64,000 nt of DNA from Micromonospora sp. AMSO31t. Its GTDB lineage: Bacteria > Actinomycetota > Actinomycetes > Mycobacteriales > Micromonosporaceae. Shown piece after piece: positions 34,139 to 44,311 of this stretch (its first letter is position 1; every line of letters begins with the position of its first letter). Under the pieces are notes generated by a model. The model did not search any database. It had not been told where the DNA came from and saw only the letters and a program-made list of their open reading frames with translations. The position numbers and the translations under genes are program-made. The stretch lies in NCBI RefSeq assembly GCF_008868175.1, contig NZ_WBKT01000006.1:24240-88239 (forward strand), written 5' to 3'.

Positions 34139-35066
34139 GCCGTCTCTCCGTCCAGCGCTGGTGGGCCAGATCGGCCACCACGAGGTCCTGCCAGCCCATG
34201 CCGACGCTCTTGAAGACCGACGAACCGGTGGTGGGTGTCAGGTGTACCGCGTCGCGAAGCTCGATGAGGCTGTCCTCGCGGACGACGCCGGCGCGTACGG
34301 CCTGGATGATGTCGCCAGCTTCGCACAGGGCGACGCCGTGGGACTCGACCACCACCCGTTCGGCAGAGCTGATCGTCGCGTCGTCGAGTTCACGGGCGTC
34401 CGGCTCGTGGGAGCCCACCGCGACGACACAAGTTCCCGGGCGCAACCGGCGGCCGTCGAAGAGCGGCTGGCGGGCGGTGGTGGCGCATACCACCACGTCC
34501 GCGTCCGCGACGTCGGTGTGGCTGCCCACGCGCACGTGCAGACCGCTGTCCCGGACCCTGGCCGCCAGGGCCGCCGCGCGGTCGGGGTCCCGGCCGACCA
34601 CCGTGACCCTGTCGAGGGGGCGAATGGCTCGCAGCGCCTCCACATGCCCCCACGCCTGGGGGCCGGAGCCGAACACGACCAGGTGTCGCGCCTCGCGCGC
34701 GGCGAGGTGGTCCATCGCGACCGCGGAGACGGAGGGGGTTCGCAACGTCGTCAGGGTTGTGCCGTCCAGCAGCGCCACCGGCGCCAGCGTGACCCGGTCG
34801 TAGAGCACGTACAGCGCCTGGACGCGTGGGAGCCCGCGGTCAGCGTTGCCCGGAGCCACCGTGCTCAGCTTCACTCCCACGACGGCCGCGGTCTCGGCGG
34901 GCATCAGGAGCAGATGTCCGTGCTCCACGTCGTGGATGGAGCGCTGCAGGGACGCCTGCGGGTCGAGCCCGCCGGACAGGGCCTTCGCCAGTGCGGCGAC
35001 GGCATCGGCGAACGGCACCAGGCCGAAGATGTCAGCCTCGTCGAGGTACGGCAGTGCCGCGGTCAT
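34131..35066 (-). CDS. Ornithine cyclodeaminase/mu-crystallin family reductase (pyrroline-2-carboxylate reductase)
   Basis: 311 residues. The NAD(P)-binding segment is LVVFGSGPQAWGHVEAL. The family's substrate-binding start (VPFADAVAALAKAL, LLLMPAETAAVVGVKLSTV) and the typical LRTPSVSAVAMDHLA are clear. In hydroxyproline loci this family reduces delta1-pyrroline-2-carboxylate, the product of the AcnX dehydratase, to L-proline, rather than deaminating ornithine. Being directly downstream of the AcnX genes, with overlaps on both sides, supports that role. Confidence 0.88.
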   Translation of the reverse strand: MTAALPYLDEADIFGLVPFADAVAALAKALSGGLDPQASLQRSIHDVEHGHLLLMPAETAAVVGVKLSTVAPGNADRGLPRVQALYVLYDRVTLAPVALLDGTTLTTLRTPSVSAVAMDHLAAREARHLVVFGSGPQAWGHVEALRAIRPLDRVTVVGRDPDRAAALAARVRDSGLHVRVGSHTDVADADVVVCATTARQPLFDGRRLRPGTCVVAVGSHEPDARELDDATISSAERVVVESHGVALCEAGDIIQAVRAGVVREDSLIELRDAVHLTPTTGSSVFKSVGMGWQDLVVADLAHQRWTERRHA

Positions 35067-35515
35067 CGGCTTGTCGCAATCACGCTCGCCGCGAGGGGTG
35101 CGGTGTGGGCAAGGACGGCGGCTCGGGTGCCGGTGTGCAGTCGTGCCAGGTCGTCGTGGGCGAGCTGCACGATGGGCAGCGTGGTGCCGTAGATCTCGGC
35201 GGCGACGAGGGCCCCGATCACCAGGATCGCGTCGCACTCGGCCAGGAGAAGGGCCGCCGGCGCATGCCCCGACCGGATCAGCTCCGCGAGCACGGCCGTC
35301 GAGGAGCTGGAGCCGCGCCCGGCCCGCATCGCGAGGACCTGCCCGGCGACCGTGGAGCCGCGTTGCGGATGGTGGGCGTCGACGATCACTCCGCGCGGGT
35401 CGACCCCGCCCCAGAACGAGAGCGGTTCGTCGAGCGTGAGCACGACGCCGTTCGCCTGTCCCGGGTGGAGGGAGCGGCCGGACAGTGTCACCGGGTCATC
35501 CCCACAGCCGCTCAT
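35063..35515 (-). CDS. AcnX small subunit (DUF126), hydroxyproline dehydratase
   Basis: 150 residues of the aconitase-X small (swivelling) subunit. The signature GRGSSSSTAVLAELI holds the serine thought to be catalytic in AcnX. Together with the large subunit it dehydrates cis-3-hydroxy-L-proline to delta1-pyrroline-2-carboxylate. The ATG at 35515 lies within the end of the large-subunit gene (20-base overlap). A GTG at 35491 is an alternative that would cut the overlap. The stop overlaps the reductase start. Confidence 0.88.
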   Translation of the reverse strand: MSGCGDDPVTLSGRSLHPGQANGVVLTLDEPLSFWGGVDPRGVIVDAHHPQRGSTVAGQVLAMRAGRGSSSSTAVLAELIRSGHAPAALLLAECDAILVIGALVAAEIYGTTLPIVQLAHDDLARLHTGTRAAVLAHTAPLAASVIATSR

Positions 35516-36782
35516 CGCGCACCACCGTCCCGGCTCTCGCCGAGGCGACACACTCGGCCAGGCTTCCCAATACGGTGTCGATGCCGAGGTTCGCCGGCGC
35601 GTACCAGGCCCACTTGCCCGAGTTCGTCATCACGGTGCGGATCCCGTCGTTCAGCACGGGCGTGACGTACGTGCACGTGTCGGTGAGGATGCGGCCTCCC
35701 GCATCGCGCACGGTGTCGGCGTACCCGCGTGCCTCCGCCTGGGCCAGCACGGCCCGGCTGGTCGACACGAACACGTCAACCGACGAGCTGAACGACGGGC
35801 CGGCCCGCAACTCGCGCGCCAGCGCCGCGAACTCGGACAGCGAGAAGTGCGGGGTGCCGAGGCTGACCGCGTCGAGTGACGTCGTGGCGGCGGTGCTCAA
35901 CCGCTCGCGCGCTCGCCTGAGGTCGTGTGCCGTCACCGGCACGGTGGTGGCCTCGGGCGCGAGCACCGCGTCCAGCGTCGGTGCCTCCGGTGTCATCCCC
36001 ACGACGTGGAACAGCGCGACGCCGCCGGCGGACGCGGCGGTCGCGCCGAGCGCCTTGACCCGGTCCTCGGTGACCCCGCCGTCGTTCAGGTCGCCCGGCA
36101 GGCCGGTGAGCGCCGCGACCCGGGTTCCGGCGAATTCGCCGAGCAGCGCCCCGATCGCGGGCCAGGCGACGTCGTCGTCGAGCAGCGCGGCGGGGACCGC
36201 CGAGAAGTCGAGCACCAGCGCGGCGGCGCGGTTTCGCGTCAGGTGCAGGCCGGAGTAGGGGACCCGGCCGGCAACGCCGGCGGCGATGTCGATGAAGTCG
36301 CCGTACCGGTCCGTGCGCGCCCCGAGTACCGAGTTGACGAAGGCGATGGCGTTCGACTCCGCCCACGCCACGTGGCTGCCTTCTGTCGGGCGGTGGCCGG
36401 ACTGGTACGGCGCGCACGACCAGATCGGCTCGCAGCCGAGCGCCACGTGCGCGTCCATGAGGCGCCGGCCGTTCTCGGCCACCTCGGGGTCGGCGCGTAC
36501 CAGTCCGGGATGCAGGAGGTCGAGCGAGCCGACGTTGAGCGTCGTGCGCACCCGCACCCGGGCGCCGAGGGAGACCAGCCGCTCGGTGAACTCCAGCCCT
36601 GCCACGCCGTGGTAGAGGCAGCCATCGGCGTGCGCCGACTCGATCGGCACCAGTCGTTCGGCCCCGTTCGCGCGCGCGACCCCGACGATCAGACGCATGC
36701 ACATCGCGGTGGCCGGGCCCTGCTCTCCGGCCAGCATCGACTGTTCCTCGGCCGTGAGGACCAGGCCGTCGTCGCCGGGCAT
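35496..36782 (-). CDS. AcnX large subunit (DUF521), hydroxyproline dehydratase
   Basis: 428 residues of the aconitase-X large subunit. Visible family regions are LTAEEQSMLAGEQGPATAMCM at the start, ESAHADGCLYHGVAGLEF, CAPYQSGHRP, WAESNAIAFVNSVLGARTDR and TDTCTYVTP, which contain the cysteines proposed for the Fe-S or iron centre. Two-gene AcnX of this type is known as cis-3-hydroxy-L-proline dehydratase. ATG at 36782 shares one base with the stop of the aldehyde dehydrogenase (TGATG), while the longer frame upstream runs antisense-like through that gene. Confidence 0.9.
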   Translation of the reverse strand: MPGDDGLVLTAEEQSMLAGEQGPATAMCMRLIVGVARANGAERLVPIESAHADGCLYHGVAGLEFTERLVSLGARVRVRTTLNVGSLDLLHPGLVRADPEVAENGRRLMDAHVALGCEPIWSCAPYQSGHRPTEGSHVAWAESNAIAFVNSVLGARTDRYGDFIDIAAGVAGRVPYSGLHLTRNRAAALVLDFSAVPAALLDDDVAWPAIGALLGEFAGTRVAALTGLPGDLNDGGVTEDRVKALGATAASAGGVALFHVVGMTPEAPTLDAVLAPEATTVPVTAHDLRRARERLSTAATTSLDAVSLGTPHFSLSEFAALARELRAGPSFSSSVDVFVSTSRAVLAQAEARGYADTVRDAGGRILTDTCTYVTPVLNDGIRTVMTNSGKWAWYAPANLGIDTVLGSLAECVASARAGTVVRDERLWG

Positions 36783-38203
36783 CAGGCTCCTTCGCCCGGG
36801 GCCAGCGTCACGGTGTGGAGCGAGGTGAAGAAGTCCTGCGCGGCCTTGCCCTGCTCGCGGCCGCCGACACTGGATGCCTTCTCGCCGCCGAACGGCAGGT
36901 AGAAGTCGACCCCGGTGGTCGGTGCGTTGACCTTCACCAGGCCGGCGGCCAACGCGTCCGCCGTCGCGAGCGCGGCGGTGAGATCGCGCGTGTACACGCC
37001 GGCGGCCAGTCCCTGCGGAACATCGTTGGCCACCGCCACCGCCTCCTGGAGCGTAGGCACCGCCTGCAGGGTGGCGATCGGCCCGAACACCTCGTCGCAC
37101 GAGAGCGGGTGGCCGGCGGGGACGTCCTCGAGCAGGGTCGGGCGGACGAACCAGCCGGGGTCGTCGGTCGCCACGCCGCCGGTCAGGAGACGGGCCCCGG
37201 CCGCGGTCGCGCTGCCGGCGGCGGCCAGCACCCTGTCCCGGGCGGCTTCGTTGATGACCGGCCCCACCGCGGTCGTCGCCTGCGCCGGGTCGCCGAACCC
37301 CAGCGCCTCGATCGCCGCGACGAGGGCGTCACGCATCGGCGCGACGTCCCCGACGACGATCACCCGCTTGGTCGCCGTGCACTTCTGGCCCGCGAATCCC
37401 ATCGCGGCCGCGGCGAGTTGCCTGGCGGTGGACTCCACGTCGGCGTCGGGCAGGACGATCGCCGGGTTCTGGCCGCCCATCTCCGCCTGTACCCGAACCC
37501 CGCGGGCCGCGGCCGAGCGCACCACGTCGCCACCGACCGCCGTGGACCCGGTGAACGACACCACGTCGGCCTCGGCCACGATCGCCCGGCCGGTGTCGCC
37601 GTCGCCGGGAAGGACCGTGAACAGTCCCTCGGGCAGCACCTCGTCGAGCAGGGCGGCCAGCCGCAGCGCTGTGGCCGTGGCGTCCGGCGACGGCTTGAGC
37701 GCCACGGCGTTGCCGAACGCCAGTGCCGGTGCGGCCTTCCACAGCGGGATGGCGATGGGGAAGTTCCACGGGGCGACGAGCCCGGCGACGCCGAGCGGTC
37801 GCCGCCGGGTGAAGAGCAGGCCGAGGGCCGACGGCTCGTGCATCGCGCCCACCGGGTCGTACACCTGCTGGGCGTAGTAGCGGAGGATGGCCACCGCCCG
37901 AGCCACCTCGCCGCGCGCTTCGCCGAGGGGCTTGCCGACCTCGCGAACCGCCAGTCGGCTCAGTTCGTCGGATGCTGCCGCCACCGCGTCGGCAGCGTCG
38001 GACAGGGCCTGCGCCCGGGCGGCCGCGGGGCCGCGCCCCCACTGGGCCTGCGCCGCGCGAGCGCGGGCAAACGCCTTCGCCACCTCGTCGGCGGTGGTCA
38101 CGGGTGCCTCGGCGACGAGGTCCTCGGGTGCGTGCGGTGAGTAGCTCTTGATCACGAAGGCTCCCTCAGCATCGGTACGTGGGCCGGGTGGGGACGAGGT
38201 CAC
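36782..38203 (-). CDS. Alpha-ketoglutarate semialdehyde dehydrogenase
   Basis: 473 residues of the ordinary aldehyde dehydrogenase family. The nucleophile is C275 (FAGQKCTATKR), the general base E241 (AEMGGQN), and the NAD(P) motif is VSFTGSTAVGG. VNAPTTGVDFYLPFGGEKAS is the segment shared with KGSA dehydrogenases of the hydroxyproline and pentose routes. It should oxidise 2,5-dioxopentanoate from the deaminase step to 2-ketoglutarate, the entry to the TCA cycle. It starts two bases before the epimerase stop and is coupled to the AcnX genes. Confidence 0.9.
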   Translation of the reverse strand: MTSSPPGPRTDAEGAFVIKSYSPHAPEDLVAEAPVTTADEVAKAFARARAAQAQWGRGPAAARAQALSDAADAVAAASDELSRLAVREVGKPLGEARGEVARAVAILRYYAQQVYDPVGAMHEPSALGLLFTRRRPLGVAGLVAPWNFPIAIPLWKAAPALAFGNAVALKPSPDATATALRLAALLDEVLPEGLFTVLPGDGDTGRAIVAEADVVSFTGSTAVGGDVVRSAAARGVRVQAEMGGQNPAIVLPDADVESTARQLAAAAMGFAGQKCTATKRVIVVGDVAPMRDALVAAIEALGFGDPAQATTAVGPVINEAARDRVLAAAGSATAAGARLLTGGVATDDPGWFVRPTLLEDVPAGHPLSCDEVFGPIATLQAVPTLQEAVAVANDVPQGLAAGVYTRDLTAALATADALAAGLVKVNAPTTGVDFYLPFGGEKASSVGGREQGKAAQDFFTSLHTVTLAPGEGA

Positions 38204-38204
38204 G

Positions 38205-39209
38205 TCACAGCAGGAAACCCGCCGGGAACGGGTCGTCCGGATCGAGGAAGTACTGTGCCGTGCCGGTCAGCCAGGCGCGCCCGGTGATGGTCGGCACCAC
38301 TGCGGTGACGCCGCCGGCGAGCCGGGTCTCCTCGACGAGCCGGCCGACGAAGCGCGTCCCGATGAAGGACTCGTTGACGAAGTCGACGTCCAACGCCAGC
38401 TCGCCACGCGCGTGCAGCTGCGCCATGCGGGCGCTCGTGCCGGTACCGCACGGGCTCCGGTCGAACCAACCCGGGTGGATGGCCATCGCGTGGCGCGAAT
38501 GCCGGGCGTCCGAGCCGGGAGCGATGAGCTGTACGTGGTGACATCCGCTGATGTCGGGGTCGTCGACGTGGACCGGGCGGTCCTGTTCGTTGATCGCTTC
38601 CATGATCGCCAGCCCGGCGTCCAGCAGTGCCTGCCTGTGTCCCCGGTCGAACGGCAGGCCGAGGTCGTCGAGGTGGACCATGGCGTAGAAGTTGCCGCCG
38701 TAGGCGAGGTCGTAGCGGACCGTCCCGAAACCGGGCACCTCGACCGTCGCGTCCAACTGCTGCGAGTAGGACGGTACGTTGCGGATCGTGACCGCCCTGG
38801 CCGCGCCGTCGGAGACGGCGACCTCCGCGACCACGAGGCCGGCGGGCGTGTCCAGGCGGATCGTCGTGACCGGCTCGGTCACCTCCACCATGCCGGTTTC
38901 CACCAGCACGGTGGCGACCCCGATGGTGCCGTGTCCGCACATTGGCAGGCAGCCGGACACCTCGATGTAGAGCACGCCCCAGTCGGCGTCGGGCCGCGTC
39001 GGCGGCTGCAGGATCGCTCCGGACATGGCGGAGTGCCCGCGTGGCTCGTACATCAGCAGGGTGCGCAGGTCATCGCTGTTGTCGAGGAACCAGCGCCGGC
39101 GCTCCATCATGGTGGCGCCGGGCAGTGGTGCCACGCCGCCCGTGATGACCCTGGTCGGCATGCCCTCGGTGTGCGAGTCGACGGCGTGCAGTAGTCGGCG
39201 GGCCCGCAT
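38205..39209 (-). CDS. 4-hydroxyproline 2-epimerase (proline racemase family)
   Basis: 334 residues of the proline racemase fold. Both catalytic cysteines are present: C91 in PMCGHGTIG and C254 in DRSPCGTGTSA. This excludes the trans-3-hydroxyproline dehydratase branch, which replaces one with Ser or Thr. VDSHTEGMPTRVI is the family start. It should convert trans-4-hydroxy-L-proline to cis-4-hydroxy-D-proline, the substrate of the dehydrogenase in the same operon. A second family member is on the plus strand at 45037. Confidence 0.9.
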   Translation of the reverse strand: MRARRLLHAVDSHTEGMPTRVITGGVAPLPGATMMERRRWFLDNSDDLRTLLMYEPRGHSAMSGAILQPPTRPDADWGVLYIEVSGCLPMCGHGTIGVATVLVETGMVEVTEPVTTIRLDTPAGLVVAEVAVSDGAARAVTIRNVPSYSQQLDATVEVPGFGTVRYDLAYGGNFYAMVHLDDLGLPFDRGHRQALLDAGLAIMEAINEQDRPVHVDDPDISGCHHVQLIAPGSDARHSRHAMAIHPGWFDRSPCGTGTSARMAQLHARGELALDVDFVNESFIGTRFVGRLVEETRLAGGVTAVVPTITGRAWLTGTAQYFLDPDDPFPAGFLL

Positions 39210-39212
39210 GGC

Positions 39213-40121
39213 TCAGGCCAGTCCGGCTTCGAGGGCTGCCTCGGTCGCGGCGCGGACCGACTGCTCCTGCTCGGCGGTCAGCGGCTGTCGCGGCGGCCGG
39301 CAGATGCCGCCGTGACGGCCGGCGATGTCCATGGAGAGCTTGATCGCCTGTACGAACTCGGTCTTCGAGTCCCAGCGCAGCAGGGGGTGCAGCAGCCGGT
39401 ACAGCGGCAGCGCGGTCTCCAGGTCCCCTGCCACCGAGGCCTCGTACAGCGCCACGGTCGAGCGGGGAAAGGCGTTCGTGTATCCGGCGACCCATCCCTT
39501 GGCGCCCGCGATGCCGACCTCGAGCACGACGTCGTCGGTGCCGATCATCAGGTCCAGTCCGGGCGCGAGTTCCGAAATCTCGTAGGCCCGGCGCACGTCC
39601 CCGCTGAACTCCTTGACGCCCACGATGAGGCCCTCGTTGTACAGCGTGGCGAGGATCCGAGGCGTCAGGTCGGTCTTGGTGTCGATCGGGTTGTTGTACG
39701 CGGTCACCGGCAGGCCGGCCTTGGCGATCTCGCGGTAGTGCTCCAGGACGGCCCGCTCGTCCGTGCGGTAGGCGTTCGGGGGGAGCGCCATGACGGCCTG
39801 CGCGCCGGCCTCGGCCGCCTGCTCGGCCCAGCGCCGCGACTCCAGGGCGCCGTAGGCGCCCACGCCCGGCATGACGACGAAGCCCTCGGGTGCGGCCTGG
39901 ACCGCCACCTCGACGACCTTCGCACGCTCCTCAGCGGTCAGCACCTGGTACTCGCCCAGGGATCCGTTCGGGGTCACGCCGTGGGCGCCGTTCTCGGCCA
40001 GCCACCGCACGTGGTCGGCGTAGGCGTCGAAGTCGACGGACAGGTCGTCGCGGTAGGGCAGGGCGGTCGCGACGAGCACGCCGCGCCAGGGGCGGGTACG
40101 GGCAGCGGGGGAAGCAGTCAT
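39213..40121 (-). CDS. Delta1-pyrroline-4-hydroxy-2-carboxylate deaminase (DapA family)
   Basis: 302 residues of the dihydrodipicolinate synthase/N-acetylneuraminate lyase fold. The Schiff-base lysine is K170 in IVGVKEFSGD, and VTPNGSLGEYQVLTAEE and YNNPIDTKTDLTP are family segments. In hydroxyproline degradation the enzyme deaminates and dehydrates pyrroline-4-hydroxy-2-carboxylate to 2-ketoglutarate semialdehyde. It is the first gene of the minus arm, three bases before the epimerase, and begins next to the operator-like palindrome. Confidence 0.88.
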   Translation of the reverse strand: MTASPAARTRPWRGVLVATALPYRDDLSVDFDAYADHVRWLAENGAHGVTPNGSLGEYQVLTAEERAKVVEVAVQAAPEGFVVMPGVGAYGALESRRWAEQAAEAGAQAVMALPPNAYRTDERAVLEHYREIAKAGLPVTAYNNPIDTKTDLTPRILATLYNEGLIVGVKEFSGDVRRAYEISELAPGLDLMIGTDDVVLEVGIAGAKGWVAGYTNAFPRSTVALYEASVAGDLETALPLYRLLHPLLRWDSKTEFVQAIKLSMDIAGRHGGICRPPRQPLTAEQEQSVRAATEAALEAGLA

Positions 40122-40148
40122 CTCGGAAAGCCCCTTTCGTGACGGTCA

Positions 40149-40160
40149 GTAAAATATTAC
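40149..40160. promoter_or_regulatory. Operator-like palindrome GTAAAATATTAC
   Basis: A GTAA-N4-TTAC inverted repeat in an AT-rich patch 28 bases upstream of the first minus-arm gene. GntR/FCD regulators often bind short palindromes of this kind. The GntR gene at 46044 is the natural candidate, by inference. Confidence 0.45.
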
Positions 40161-40243
40161 ACAACCGTCCGCCGGGCTCAAGTCACGCGTCGATAACACC
40201 CCGACGAGCACCTCTAGAGCGACGATGTGTCCTGTGCCATAGT

Positions 40244-40271
40244 GCAGTGCTACGTCACACAGCAGTGCTAC
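40244..40271. promoter_or_regulatory. Direct repeat GCAGTGCTAC x2
   Basis: Two identical 10-base boxes (40244-40253 and 40262-40271), 18 bp start to start, precede the substrate-binding-protein gene by 55 bp. They may be an activator or repressor site of the plus arm. Confidence 0.35.
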
Positions 40272-40325
40272 CAGTGGCTACCTGGGCCGTCCGCATGGCG
40301 GCCCTTGAGGGAAGTGGGTTTGGCA

Positions 40326-41501
40326 ATGACGGCATACCTGACCCGCCGGCTGTCGCGAGTCGCCCTCGTGGGCGGCGCGGCGGTTGCGGCCATGATGCTC
40401 TCCGCCTGTGGCAACGGGCTCGCCTCGGGAGGGGGCGAGCAGTCGTCGGACAAGGGGCCGATCGTCCTCGGCATGCTGACTCCGCTGTCCGGCAGCAGCT
40501 CGGCCATCGGCCCGTACATGAAGAACGGGGCGCAACTCGCCGTCGACGAGATCAACGGCAAGGGTGGCGTCGACGGGCGCAAGCTCGAGCTCAAGGTCGA
40601 GGACGAGGCCTGCGACGCGAAGAGCGCCACGGCGGGCGCCAACAAGCTGGTCACCGCGGGTGTGAAGATCTCGGTCGGCGGCTACTGCTCGGGTGCGACG
40701 CTCCCGACGTTGCCGATCTTCGAGAAGGCCGACGTGCCCATGCTCATCCCGGCCGCCAACTCCAACGAACTGGTCAAGCAGCACAAGAAGAACGTCTTCC
40801 TGATCAACGGCACCGGCGCGCAGCAGTCCGATGCGGCGTTCACGTTCATGAAGAAGGTGGGCGCCACCAAGGTCGCCCTCATGGACGACAACACCAGCTA
40901 CTCCAAGGACATCGCCGACACCACCGCCAAGCTGCTGACCGGCTCGCCGGCGCTCGCCGGACGCGAGTCGGTCACCGCCGGTGAGAGCGACTACAGCGCC
41001 AACGTCACCGCCATCCTGAAGGGACAGCCGGACTTCATCTACTGGACCGGCTACTACCAGGAGGGTGGCCTCATCATCCGTCAGCTGCGGCAGGCCGGCT
41101 ACACCGGCAAGGTCATGGTCGCCGACGGTTCGGTCGACCAGAAGCTGGTGGACATCGCCGGCTCCGAGGCCGCCGAAGGCGTCTTCGCCACCATGACGCA
41201 GACCCCGGAGACGATCCAGGGCGCCGACAAGTGGATCGCGGACTACAAGAGCAAGTTCGGCGCCGCCCCCGGTCCGTACTCGACCCAGGCCTACGACGCC
41301 GTGCGGGTGGCCGCCGAGGCGGTCAAGCAGGCCGGCTCGACCGACGGCAGCGCCGTCATCAAGGCACTCGAGGGGATCGACGGTTTCCAGCTGTTCTCCG
41401 GGCCGCTGAAGTTCACGCCCGACCACACGCTCTCCAGCGGTGGCTTCCAGATCCTCACGGTGGAGAAGGGCAAGATCGTCCTCAAGGACACCCTGCAGTA
41501 G
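40326..41501 (+). CDS. Branched-chain-type ABC importer, substrate-binding lipoprotein
   Basis: 391 residues. A lipoprotein signal ends MLSACGN with the lipidated cysteine at C28. The mature part is a periplasmic-binding-protein type 1 (LivJ-like) fold: GPIVLGMLTPLSGSSSAIGP, the GGV motif, VGGYCSGATLPTLPIFE, and AYDAVRVAAEAVKQAG near the end. It is the first gene of the plus arm and lies opposite the hydroxyproline catabolic genes, so it probably binds hydroxyproline or proline derivatives. Branched-chain amino acids are an alternative. ATG follows a weak ribosome site. Confidence 0.92.
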   Translation: MTAYLTRRLSRVALVGGAAVAAMMLSACGNGLASGGGEQSSDKGPIVLGMLTPLSGSSSAIGPYMKNGAQLAVDEINGKGGVDGRKLELKVEDEACDAKSATAGANKLVTAGVKISVGGYCSGATLPTLPIFEKADVPMLIPAANSNELVKQHKKNVFLINGTGAQQSDAAFTFMKKVGATKVALMDDNTSYSKDIADTTAKLLTGSPALAGRESVTAGESDYSANVTAILKGQPDFIYWTGYYQEGGLIIRQLRQAGYTGKVMVADGSVDQKLVDIAGSEAAEGVFATMTQTPETIQGADKWIADYKSKFGAAPGPYSTQAYDAVRVAAEAVKQAGSTDGSAVIKALEGIDGFQLFSGPLKFTPDHTLSSGGFQILTVEKGKIVLKDTLQ

Positions 41502-41565
41502 ACCGCCTGTTCCCGGCGGCGCCCTCCCAGGAGCGCGCCGCCGGGGCGTTCCCCGGAGGGCTCCC

Positions 41566-42458
41566 ATGACCCAACTCCTCTGGAACGGTCTCTTCGTCGG
41601 ATCGTTCTACGCCCTGGTCGCCCTAGGCTACACGATGGTGTACGGCATCATCAGGCTCCTCAACTTCGCCCACGGCGACCTGTACATGCTCGGTGCGTTC
41701 GTCGGTTTCGGCGTCCTGAGCGTCGCCGGCGGGCTGGCGACCGGCCTCGGCTTCGTGGCGCTGCTCATCGTCCTGATCATCGCGATGCTGGTGACCGGAA
41801 CGGCCGGCCTGCTGCTCGAGCGGATCGCCTACCGTCCCCTGCGCGGCGCGCCCCGGCTCTCCGTACTGATCACCGCGGTCGGCGCCTCGTTCGCGATCGA
41901 GTACGGGATGCGCCTGGTGGCCGGGCCCAACCCGGAGGTCTACCCGGTCCGGCTGGCGGGCGACTCGGTCAACGTGCTCGGCGCCCGGATCACCATCCAG
42001 CAGGCCAGCCTCATCCTGATCGCGGTCCTGCTGATGGCCGGCCTCCAGTGGCTCGTCATGGGGACCGGGACCGGGCGGGCCATGCGCGCCATCTCCCAGG
42101 ACCCGACGGCAGCCCTCTACATGGGCATCAACGTCGACGCCGTCATCGCGCGCACCTTCTTCATCGGCTCCGCCCTCGCCGGCGCGGCCGGCGTGATGGC
42201 CGGCGGTTACTACGGGAAGATCGACTTCCTGATGGGGTTCATCATCGGGCTCAAGGCGTTCACCGCGGCCGTCATCGGCGGCATCGGCAACATCAAGGGC
42301 GCGATGCTCGGCGGCCTGGCGCTCGGCCTGCTCGAGTCGATCGGCACCGCCTGGATCGGCGGGCAGTGGCGCGATGTCTTCGCCTTCAGCTTCCTCATCA
42401 TCTTCCTCACGCTCCGCCCGACCGGCATCCTCGGCGAGCGCGTTACGGAGCGTGTCTG

Positions 42459-42459
<1 letters not shown>
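41566..42459 (+). CDS. Branched-chain-type ABC importer permease (LivH-like)
   Basis: 297 residues, about eight membrane helices. The start (NGLFVGSFYALVALGYTMVYGI, LLNFAHGDLYMLGAF) and the EAA-like loop (GIGNIKGAMLGGLALGLLES) are those of LivH. ATG at 41566 follows GGAGGG. An upstream in-frame extension would run into the preceding gene's end. It forms the membrane channel with the LivM-like partner, which overlaps by one base. Confidence 0.92.
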
Positions 42460-43492
<1,033 letters not shown>

Positions 43493-43496
<4 letters not shown>

Positions 43497-44311
43497 GCAC
43501 GGGAGGAACCGCACCGCTCCTGCGGGTGCAGGATCTGCACCTGGACTTCGGCGGCGTGAAGGCCGTTGACGGGCTGAGCTTCCAGGTCAACGAAGGCGAC
43601 CTCCTGTCGCTCGTCGGACCCAACGGTGCCGGCAAGACCAGCGCGTTCAACTGCATCACGGGCTTCTACAAGCCCACCGGCGGCTCGATCACGCTGCACG
43701 GCGCGGACATCACCGGCCTGCGGCCGTCCGCGATCGCGGCCCGGGGGACGTCGCGCACCTTCCAGAACCTGCGCCTGTTCGGCGAGCTGACGGTGCTCGA
43801 CAACGTCCGCGCCGGGACGCACCTGCGGCTGCGGCAGAACGCCCTCGACGCGCTCCTGCACACGCCGCGGTTCCGGCGCTCCGAACGGGAGGCGACCGAC
43901 GAGGCGAACCGGTGGCTCGACTTCGTGGGCCTGCGCGGTGACCGCGGTGGCCTGGCGCGGAACCTTCCGTACGGCGAGCAGCGGCGCGTCGAGATCGCCC
44001 GCGCCCTCGCCCGCCGGCCAACGGTGCTCCTGCTGGACGAGCCCGCCGCGGGCCTCAACTACGGCGAGAAGACCGAACTGCTCGATCTGCTGCACCGCAT
44101 CAGTGGGCTCGGCACCGCCATCGTCCTCATCGAGCACGACATGGATCTCGTCATGCAGGTGTCGCGCCGGATCGTCGTGCTGAACTTCGGCCGGGAAATC
44201 GCCGACGGCACCCCCGAGGAGGTACGCCGCAACCCGGACGTGATCGAGGCGTACCTCGGCAAGGACGACGAGGAGGAAGCCACGAGCGAGGAGATGATGA
44301 GCCGTGAGTGA
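43493..44311 (+). CDS. Branched-chain-type ABC importer ATPase (LivG-like)
   Basis: 272 residues. Walker A GPNGAGKTS (42-50), Q-loop at TFQNLRLF, a slightly degenerate signature LPYGEQRRVEIARAL and Walker B VLLLDEPAAGLN are followed by the switch histidine in LIEHDMDLV. The final AYLGKDDEE is the LivG ending, extended here by an acidic tail. It starts with GTG and overlaps both neighbours. Confidence 0.93.
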
